From: Burkholderiales bacterium
GTDB taxonomy: Bacteria > Pseudomonadota > Gammaproteobacteria > Burkholderiales > Burkholderiaceae_F
Reading direction: 5' to 3'
Assembly: GCA_021205255.1 (NCBI GenBank)
Contig: JAJPXW010000103.1
Location: forward strand, 1-7,037
Length of the DNA: 7,037 nt
The translations under genes and the position numbers were made by a program. The notes beneath the pieces were generated by a model, which saw only the letters and a program-made list of their open reading frames with translations, had not been told where the DNA came from and did not search any database. Below, one piece after another: positions 1 through 4,603 of the stretch (position 1 is its first letter; each line of letters opens with the position of its first letter).

Positions 1-216
1 ATTTAAGGGAATACCTCTTTCTAGTACGTCTCTAGCTTCATCAGACAACGTGATATGGAAAATGCCGTTAAAGAAAATGCCTCCGTTTTTGCCCGGTACA
101 ACTTTGACAATCGCATCGCTCGGTACGATGCCTTCCTCGGCCGCAATAAGCGATGCGCAAGGCAGGCACATTGCCAGGATAACCAGGCATTTGAACGCTA
201 AGGTTCTCAGAAACAT
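1..216 (-). CDS. DUF4390-family secreted protein, N-terminal part (runs off left edge)
   Basis: This partial gene has 72 codons in the window and no stop before the edge. Residues 1-26 look like a Sec signal peptide: basic residues R4 and K9, a hydrophobic core (about 10-24), then an Ala-Ala pair before EEG. The mature part begins with a beta-strand-like stretch (GGIFFNGIFHITLSDEA) and then LERGIPL, which resembles the opening of DUF4390 proteins, where a strand is followed by a helix and an RG(V/I)PL motif. The ATG shares its A with the rsmB TAA stop (TAATG), so translation is probably coupled; a weak GAGAAG precedes it. In many betaproteobacteria a DUF4390 gene follows rsmB and precedes the ntrY/ntrX two-component genes, and this position supports the call. 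The molecular function of the family is not established. It is probably periplasmic or membrane-associated. The family call is from memory of the pattern, with moderate confidence. Confidence 0.72.
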   Translation of the reverse strand, partial: MFLRTLAFKCLVILAMCLPCASLIAAEEGIVPSDAIVKVVPGKNGGIFFNGIFHITLSDEARDVLERGIPLN

Positions 217-1529
217 TAAATCTTCTCAATCAACGCATAGAAAAACCCATCGTTTACCCAAGGCATAAATCCTTCGGTAGGCGTTTTCTCTTGCGGAGCC
301 AAAAGTAAATACCCATCTAGTGCCCCTTCAAAGGACACAAGCCTAGCATCACTTTTTTCTTGCAAGAAGTTACGGATTTGTTCCATGCCTTCTTCAGGCA
401 TTACTGAGCATACAGCATAAAGAATTCTTCCACCCTTTGCCAAGCGTAACCAATTTTTTTCTAAAAGTTCTTTCTGCTTTTGTGCTAAGTTATTGATATC
501 TTCTTGATTTTTAAGCCAAGGTATGTCTGGATGCCGTCTAACGACTCCTGAAGCCGAACAGGGGGCATCCAAAAGAATTCTATCGAACTCGCGATGTTGA
601 ACATCAATGTCCATATCGGAAGCATCGGCAACAAGGACAGTAGCGTGTAGGCCTAATCGATCTAAGTTTTCTTTTATTTTTTCAGCTCTTTCGGGATCCA
701 TCTCCAAAGCCACTAGATCGATATCGGCAAGTTCAAGAAGGTGACCTGTCTTACCACCAGGAGCCGCACAGCAATCAAGTACTTTCATGCCGTCTTTTAC
801 TCCCAAAATTTGAGAAGCTAATTGGCTACCGGCATCTTGCACCGAGACTAAACCTTCCTGCAGGCCTGGAATTTGAGAAGCAGCCATGGCATGCACTAGC
901 GCTACTCCTACCTCGCCCACTGGATGGGCCTCTATATTGGCCTGATGTAACTGTGCTAGATAGTCGTCCCGGGAAATTCTTCTTTGATTAACTCTAAGTA
1001 CAAGTGGTGGATGCCTTTGCTGCAGCTCCATAATCGCATCGGCATTCTTGAATACTTTTTTGTATTTTCTAATCCACCACTCGGGCGCATTAAAACGAAC
1101 TGAGGGATTAAGGAGAGCTTCTTTTGTTAAAGTTTCCTTTTCTCTTAGGAATCTTCTCAATACGGCATTAATGAAATTAGCCGAATTTTTTAGATTACGG
1201 CTGCGTTTGGCTCCATTAACCGCCTCGTTGACTAATACAAAAGGTTTTTCGTTCCCTTCAAGAGCAATGGCTAAAGCTATTTCAAGATATGAGCTTACTT
1301 CTGGAGTCGGTTTCTTCGCAGCAAGCTTATCCACAAGAAACTTCACTAGAGCTCTTTTGCGGGCTACTTGATATACCAGGCTCTGTACTGCCGGCCGAAA
1401 AGCCGTTGGAATTTCCGAAGAAGCTTTTCGTAGAGCAGAATCGATGGACGATCCTGCTTTCACTGCCTGCCATACTTTGGAAGCGGCTAGGAGGATCTCC
1501 CCTAATGGCGCCCTTTTATTTTCAACCAA
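216..1529 (-). CDS. rsmB: 16S rRNA (cytosine-967-C5)-methyltransferase RsmB
   Basis: RsmB transfers a methyl group from S-adenosylmethionine to C5 of a cytosine in 16S rRNA (C967 in E. coli) during small-subunit maturation. The 437 residues are close to the usual length of about 430. An N-terminal NusB-like helical domain (about 8-135, ending NAVLRRFLRE) is followed by a linker and the Rossmann methyltransferase domain (about 225-437). Visible motifs are the SAM-binding CCAAPGGKTG (253-262), motif IV DAPCSASGVVRRHPD with C324, and motif VI YAVCSVMPEEG with C374, the two cysteines used by this m5C family. The start is TTG at 1529: AGGAGA lies a few bases upstream (1540-1535) and there is no better ATG nearby. 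The start lies inside the end of fmt (8-base overlap) and the stop shares a base with the next ATG, so the three genes form an operon. No key residue is missing. Confidence 0.97.
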   Translation of the reverse strand: MVENKRAPLGEILLAASKVWQAVKAGSSIDSALRKASSEIPTAFRPAVQSLVYQVARKRALVKFLVDKLAAKKPTPEVSSYLEIALAIALEGNEKPFVLVNEAVNGAKRSRNLKNSANFINAVLRRFLREKETLTKEALLNPSVRFNAPEWWIRKYKKVFKNADAIMELQQRHPPLVLRVNQRRISRDDYLAQLHQANIEAHPVGEVGVALVHAMAASQIPGLQEGLVSVQDAGSQLASQILGVKDGMKVLDCCAAPGGKTGHLLELADIDLVALEMDPERAEKIKENLDRLGLHATVLVADASDMDIDVQHREFDRILLDAPCSASGVVRRHPDIPWLKNQEDINNLAQKQKELLEKNWLRLAKGGRILYAVCSVMPEEGMEQIRNFLQEKSDARLVSFEGALDGYLLLAPQEKTPTEGFMPWVNDGFFYALIEKI

Positions 1530-2493
1530 GGATATCTCCTGCTTTCATGGAATAGCCATTGAGGAAATCACGGGCTTTTAACTTCTTACCTCCTGGCTTT
1601 TGTAGTTCTTCCAGCCGAATTACGGTATTTTGCCCACAAGCCACGTCAATTCCATCCTTGTTGGCTTGCAAGATCGTCCCTGGCGCTTTATCCGTCGATT
1701 GACCTGTGTCGGAAGCGAACCAGACTTTCACATCGTTGCCTTCATGCTTAAATACGCACCCGGGAAATGGATTAAAGGCTCGGATTTTGCAGGAAAGAGC
1801 TTTTGCTGGAGTCTCCCAAGAGATAACGCCTTCGGATTTATCAAGTTTTGAAGCGTAGGTTGAGCCTTCAGGCTGCTTTTGCGGCGGGAAATCCTGTGGA
1901 TGGCGTAAATACTCTATAAGCATTTCAGCCCCTAGCTTGGCGTCTTTTTCAGTAAGGGTACCTGCGGTGTCGGAATCTTCAATAGGAATGGCTTTTTCCC
2001 ATAGCATCGGACCGGTGTCTAAACCGGCGTCCATTACCATTAATGTAATTCCAGCTTCAGTATCTCCTGCCTCCAAGCCTCTAGCAATTGGAGCCGCGCC
2101 TCGCCATTTAGGAAGAAGGCTTCCATGAATATTTAGCGCTTTTATTTCCGGATATTTTTCAGGAATAAGTCCTTTAGGAATGTCTAGGAGCTCCTGCGGA
2201 ATAATGAGTCCATAGGAAGCGACAATTAAAAGATCCGGTTCTATCTTTCTAATTGCATCGAATACAGCTGCCGTCTCCTCGCCACCTTTCGTCCTTCTAA
2301 GAGTCCGAGGTGTCATGACAGTCAGGCCATTTTGCTTCGCTGTTTTCTTAACGGGGCTTTCCGTCAATTTTCGACCACGGCCAGCAGGACGGTCAGGCTG
2401 AGTCAATACAAGAGATACTTCATAGCCTTCATCAACTAGTTTCTTTAAAGCGACATCGGCAAATTCCGAAGTGCCAGCAAAGACAATTTTCAT
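1522..2493 (-). CDS. fmt: Methionyl-tRNA formyltransferase Fmt
   Basis: Fmt uses 10-formyltetrahydrofolate to formylate Met on initiator tRNA in the cytoplasm, which is needed for normal bacterial translation initiation. The N-terminal Rossmann domain (about 1-205) opens with MKIVFAGTSEFA. It contains the tRNA-recognition loop TQPDRPAGRGRKL (31-43) and the catalytic/folate site LNIHGSLLPKWRGAAP with N121 and H123, followed by MDAGLDTGPML with D159. The N-to-D spacing of 38 matches N106 and D144 of E. coli. The C-terminal OB-like tRNA-binding domain spans about 210-323 (RAFNPFPGC, then KLKARDFLNG). At 323 residues it is a little longer than E. coli Fmt (about 315); part of the difference is a short insertion around 108-118 just before the catalytic Asn. 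The ATG at 2493 matches the family's N-terminus, although the Shine-Dalgarno is weak. It is the first gene of the fmt-rsmB-DUF4390 operon. Its usual partner def is nearby on the same strand but separated by an inverted hydrolase gene. Confidence 0.97.
   Translation of the reverse strand: MKIVFAGTSEFADVALKKLVDEGYEVSLVLTQPDRPAGRGRKLTESPVKKTAKQNGLTVMTPRTLRRTKGGEETAAVFDAIRKIEPDLLIVASYGLIIPQELLDIPKGLIPEKYPEIKALNIHGSLLPKWRGAAPIARGLEAGDTEAGITLMVMDAGLDTGPMLWEKAIPIEDSDTAGTLTEKDAKLGAEMLIEYLRHPQDFPPQKQPEGSTYASKLDKSEGVISWETPAKALSCKIRAFNPFPGCVFKHEGNDVKVWFASDTGQSTDKAPGTILQANKDGIDVACGQNTVIRLEELQKPGGKKLKARDFLNGYSMKAGDILG
1535..1540 (-). promoter_or_regulatory. Shine-Dalgarno sequence of rsmB
   Basis: AGGAGA on the minus strand ends five bases before the TTG at 1529, within the 3' end of fmt. 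It is the best ribosome-binding match in this operon and is what decides the non-ATG start of rsmB. Confidence 0.7.
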
Positions 2494-2541
2494 TTGAGTT
2501 TCAGCAGTTGTAGTTTTAATAATTGAAGTTGCTTTTACAAG

Positions 2542-2557
2542 CTAAGAGCGCTCTTAG
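2542..2557. promoter_or_regulatory. 16-bp perfect palindrome upstream of fmt (possible operator)
   Basis: CTAAGAGCGCTCTTAG is its own reverse complement over all 16 bases and lies 49 bp upstream of the fmt ATG. It has no loop and no T-run, so it does not look like a terminator. Its size suits a homodimeric repressor such as a TetR- or MarR-type protein. A weak leftward promoter can be drawn with -10 TATTAA at 2521-2516, which would place the palindrome over its -35 region. The operator role is inference. Confidence 0.4.
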
Positions 2558-2662
2558 ACTCTCTTCTAGCAATAAGTCGGACTGGTTGCAGATACTTTGG
2601 CCAATGTCCCATTTGTATTGCAAGAGTCCAAGACAGATGCATTGAGCTGAAGAATTGTAGGA

Positions 2663-2683
2663 CAATTGGAAAAATTCCAATTG
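2663..2683. repeat. Perfect inverted repeat with 9-bp arms and 3-base centre, before the hydrolase gene
   Basis: The arms CAATTGGAA and TTCCAATTG flank AAA. The repeat ends 23 bases before the hydrolase ATG at 2707 and just upstream of its likely Shine-Dalgarno sequence (AGAGG, 2693-2697). It could be an operator for the hydrolase or a leader RNA hairpin close to the ribosome-binding site. It lacks a T-run on either side, so a terminator is unlikely. The CAATTG core recurs at 2711-2716, directly after the start codon. Confidence 0.5.
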
Positions 2684-2706
2684 AAATCAGCCAGAGGCTA
2701 CCCGAA

Positions 2707-3603
2707 ATGCCAATTGCCCAACTTAAAAACATGAAGATGAATTACTCCTGCTATGGAGATAAAAACCTGCCGGCCGTAGTGCTGCTTGCAGGTTTGAGCA
2801 TGCCGGCAATCGCATGGCCTAAGGAGTTCCTACAAAAACTTACTAAAAAAGGTCTTTACGTCATCACTATGGATAACCGCGATAGTGGTGATTCTGAACG
2901 GTTCTCAGACAGTCAAGACCAGACATCGGTGCCTGTCGCTATTGGGCGAGCTTTGTTAAGACTACCGGTACAGGCGCCATATCGCCTAGAGGATATGGCT
3001 CTAGACACAGCAGATTTAATGGATTACTTAGAAATTCAGAGAGCTCATGCTGTTGGAGTATCGATGGGAGGCATGATTGCTCAAGTCCTAGCAACTATTA
3101 GACCGTCACGTGTTAAATCCTTAATTCCCATTATGTCGGCATCAGGCAATCCCCGTACAGGCGTCGGCAAGATAAAAACTCTCTATTCTTTATTTTCTCA
3201 GCCATCGCAAAAGGCTAGCCCCGAAGAAATACAAAAAAAGCACATGGAGCTTTTCAATAGCCTTAAAAGTCCTAAGTACGAGTATCCACAAGAAGTGATT
3301 GATCACTGGTTGACCACTATGGGTGGGGAAACTAACGATTACAAAGCCACTGAAAGGCAGTTGCTGGCTATTTTGGCTAGTGGCGATAGATCCGAGCAAT
3401 TGAAGCGATTAAGCGTCCCTACCTTAGTGATGCACGGCGAAGACGACCCGCTCCTTCCATTGGCTGCTGGAAAGGAACTTGCGGAAATAATTCCGAATGC
3501 CACGCTAAAGACATTTCCGTTAATGGGACACGACCTTCCTGATATCCATTACGAAAGTATGGCAAGCGCAATTGCCGAACATGTCTGGAGTACGGAAACA
3601 TAG
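2707..3603 (+). CDS. Alpha/beta-fold hydrolase (AB hydrolase-1 family)
   Basis: This is a 298-residue cytoplasmic alpha/beta hydrolase with no signal peptide. The substrate cannot be told from sequence; relatives include esterases and lactonases. Visible elements are an oxyanion-hole region near LLAGLSMPAIAWP (26-38), the strand and turn MDNRDSGDS (55-63), the nucleophile elbow GVSMGG with S119, a cap-like helical insert (about 150-225), the acid in MHGEDDPLLP (probably D247), and the base in LMGHDLP (H275). The catalytic triad is therefore complete. The ATG at 2707 is chosen because MPIAQ and the following YGD strand match how this subfamily begins, and AGAGG sits nine bases upstream; a start at the internal ATG 2731 is possible but less likely. 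The gene is inverted relative to fmt and def, between which it lies, and reads as a single-gene unit. No clear sigma-70 promoter is visible, but inverted repeats upstream suggest regulation. Confidence 0.92.
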   Translation: MPIAQLKNMKMNYSCYGDKNLPAVVLLAGLSMPAIAWPKEFLQKLTKKGLYVITMDNRDSGDSERFSDSQDQTSVPVAIGRALLRLPVQAPYRLEDMALDTADLMDYLEIQRAHAVGVSMGGMIAQVLATIRPSRVKSLIPIMSASGNPRTGVGKIKTLYSLFSQPSQKASPEEIQKKHMELFNSLKSPKYEYPQEVIDHWLTTMGGETNDYKATERQLLAILASGDRSEQLKRLSVPTLVMHGEDDPLLPLAAGKELAEIIPNATLKTFPLMGHDLPDIHYESMASAIAEHVWSTET

Positions 3604-3606
3604 GCT

Positions 3607-3630
3607 GCTAAATAAAAATAATTATTTAGC
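3607..3630. terminator. AT-rich hairpin between convergent hydrolase and def (possible bidirectional terminator)
   Basis: The arms GCTAAATAA and TTATTTAGC pair perfectly around a six-base loop. The hairpin begins three bases after the hydrolase stop and overlaps the last codon and TAA stop of def on the other strand. Position between convergent genes suits a bidirectional terminator, but the stem has few G-C pairs and no long T-run follows on either side, so the call is weak. Confidence 0.35.
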
Positions 3631-4165
3631 TAGCTTTAGCGGCTTCCTCCTTAGCTTTCTTAGCCTCTTCAAGTTTCTGCTTTTGCAGTTTGTGCGTAAT
3701 GCGGCTTTTCTTTAGATGGCTAAGGTAGTCGACAAAAACTTTCCCTTTTAAGTGGTCCATTTCATGTTGAATGCAAACTGCTAAGAGTTCGTCGCACTTA
3801 GTCTCAAAAGTATTCCCGTCTAAGTCTTGCGCCACAACAGTCACTGCAGCCGGTCTCTTTACTTTCTCGTATATTCCAGGCAAAGAAAGACAACCTTCTT
3901 CCCAGCATTTGATCTCATCGCTAACTTCCGTCACTTTGGGATTAACAAACACCTGAAGTTGGTCTTTGGTTTCTGACACATCGATGACGATCAACTGAAT
4001 ATGCTTATTTACCTGCGTAGCAGCTAACCCAACGCCTGGCGCTTCATACATGGTTTCAGCCATATCGGCAGCTAGCTGTTTCAGATCGCCATCAAAAACA
4101 GTAACGGGTTCGGCTACTTTATTTAGCCTTTCATCAGGATATTTCAGAATAGGAAGAAGTGCCAC
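3626..4165 (-). CDS. def: Peptide deformylase Def
   Basis: Def is a metalloenzyme (usually Fe2+) that removes the N-formyl group from nascent polypeptides at the ribosome exit, undoing the modification made by Fmt. All three signature motifs are present: GVGLAATQ (44-51), EEGCLSLPG with metal ligand C92, and QHEMDHLKG with ligands H134 and H138 and catalytic E135. The 179 residues are normal for the family; the C-terminal tail (about 155-179) is rich in Lys, Ala and Glu and probably helical or flexible. The start is GTG at 4165: it gives the family's usual N-terminus MALLPILKYPD and has GGAG at 4177-4174. Def commonly sits directly upstream of fmt; here the two are on the same strand but separated by an oppositely oriented hydrolase gene, so they cannot share one simple transcript. 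It is divergent from topB. Confidence 0.98.
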   Translation of the reverse strand: MALLPILKYPDERLNKVAEPVTVFDGDLKQLAADMAETMYEAPGVGLAATQVNKHIQLIVIDVSETKDQLQVFVNPKVTEVSDEIKCWEEGCLSLPGIYEKVKRPAAVTVVAQDLDGNTFETKCDELLAVCIQHEMDHLKGKVFVDYLSHLKKSRITHKLQKQKLEEAKKAKEEAAKAS

Positions 4166-4193
4166 TAATTAGTCTCCATAAAGATCTAGCAAT

Positions 4194-4199
4194 ACTATA
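4194..4199 (-). promoter_or_regulatory. Candidate -10 element for def
   Basis: TATAGT on the minus strand matches TATAAT at five of six positions and lies about 30 bases before the def GTG, giving a short leader that carries the GGAG ribosome-binding site. The -35 match at normal spacing is poor (AAAGTT at 4222-4217). A second, more distal possibility is TTGACT at 4274-4269 with TACTCT 16 bases downstream. Confidence 0.4.
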
Positions 4200-4200
4200 C

Positions 4201-4214
4201 GATTGCCCGCAATC
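4201..4214. promoter_or_regulatory. Short dyad in the def promoter spacer
   Basis: GATTGCCCGCAATC pairs end to end with six-base arms and a two-base centre. It lies immediately upstream of the candidate def -10 element, a position where a bound protein would block RNA polymerase. It is short enough to be chance. Confidence 0.2.
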
Positions 4215-4369
4215 TTAACTTTTTACTATTTATCTTGAGCTTAAATAGAGTATTTCAAAGACGATGTTAGTCAAAACTTTTCAGTTACTTTTGAAATGCC
4301 ATTATTAAGGTAGAGTTATGTCCTTGAACTTGAGCTAAAGGATCACACCTACTCCATCTAGCTAGCTTC

Positions 4370-4378
4370 TGTGATAAT
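4370..4378 (+). promoter_or_regulatory. Candidate extended -10 promoter for topB
   Basis: TGTGATAAT fits the extended -10 pattern (TGn followed by a hexamer matching TATAAT at five of six positions). No -35 match is seen at 16-18 bases, which extended -10 promoters can tolerate. Transcription from here would give a leader of roughly 200 bases before topB. Confidence 0.38.
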
Positions 4379-4409
4379 GCCGATACTCTCAATTTGGCGA
4401 TTCTCCCCC

Positions 4410-4438
4410 TTGACTTAAGGATTGCTTGCGGTGTTAAT
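4410..4438 (+). promoter_or_regulatory. Second candidate promoter for topB (-35/-10 pair)
   Basis: TTGACT matches the -35 consensus at five of six positions and is followed after 17 bases by GTTAAT, which matches -10 at four of six but lacks the important second-position A. It is an alternative to the extended -10 element just upstream; sequence alone cannot decide between them. Confidence 0.33.
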
Positions 4439-4561
4439 CTAAAAATGAAAGAAAGGCCTAGATTTGGGTGAGACCTAATAAGAGGCTGCAAGAAGGGAAG
4501 AAAAGAACACCTTTCTTTAAGAATAAATTATTTTCCAGGCTCCTCTCCTTTTAAGGAACTG

Positions 4562-4603
4562 ATGCTGAATGGAAATATGGATAGAAAATGGGAAAGACTT
4601 TAG
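4562..4603 (+). CDS. Putative 13-codon upstream ORF overlapping the topB start
   Basis: An ATG at 4562 opens 13 codons (MLNGNMDRKWERL) ending at TAG 4601-4603, past the topB ATG at 4588 in another frame. AAGGAA at 4553-4558 is a better Shine-Dalgarno match than anything ahead of topB itself, with close spacing to this ATG. If translated, ribosomes ending here would terminate 13 bases inside topB and could re-initiate, coupling the two. The peptide resembles no known product. This could equally be chance. Confidence 0.25.
   Translation: MLNGNMDRKWERL

Larger units (their letters stand above)
4166..4587. other. 422-bp non-coding divergent region between def and topB
   Basis: Three plus-strand frames were read through and all are broken by frequent stops, with no recognisable family motif. 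A 68-codon minus-strand ORF inside it resembles nothing I know. The region is AT-rich compared with its neighbours. It contains candidate promoters for def (leftward) and topB (rightward), a small dyad next to the def promoter and a short upstream ORF before topB. No tRNA, riboswitch or insertion sequence was recognised. In related genomes dprA and smg often lie here; neither is visible. Confidence 0.75.

Noticed and set aside
50..268. A 72-codon plus-strand ORF at the left edge
   Set aside because: It is antisense to the DUF4390 and rsmB coding regions, which have clear family motifs and signal-peptide structure.
2527..2706. The hydrolase frame stays open upstream to a TGA at 2524, suggesting a longer N-terminus
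   Set aside because: The extension has no ATG and no sequence resembling the family; the protein from 2707 begins exactly as this hydrolase subfamily does and has a usable ribosome-binding site.
2535..2732. A 65-codon minus-strand ORF with a hydrophobic N-terminus (MFLSWAIGISGSLW...) in the fmt/hydrolase gap
   Set aside because: It starts antisense inside the hydrolase coding region, has no Shine-Dalgarno sequence, crosses both inverted repeats and matches no family I know. Hydrophobicity alone is not enough; a small membrane protein or gene remnant remains a remote possibility.
4252..4297. Inverted 8-mers ATTTCAAA and TTTGAAAT with a 30-base spacer near the distal def promoter candidate
   Set aside because: Short AT-rich arms in AT-rich DNA; no supporting features.
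4285..4491. A 68-codon minus-strand ORF in the def/topB gap that might be a dprA remnant or small gene
   Set aside because: No DprA, Smg or other motif is visible, there is no good ribosome-binding site, and it covers both topB promoter candidates.
4448..4518. Inverted 9-mers AAAGAAAGG and CCTTTCTTT, 53 bases apart, in the topB leader
   Set aside because: Purine-rich, low-complexity arms with a long spacer are likely by chance, and the alignment does not extend in either direction.
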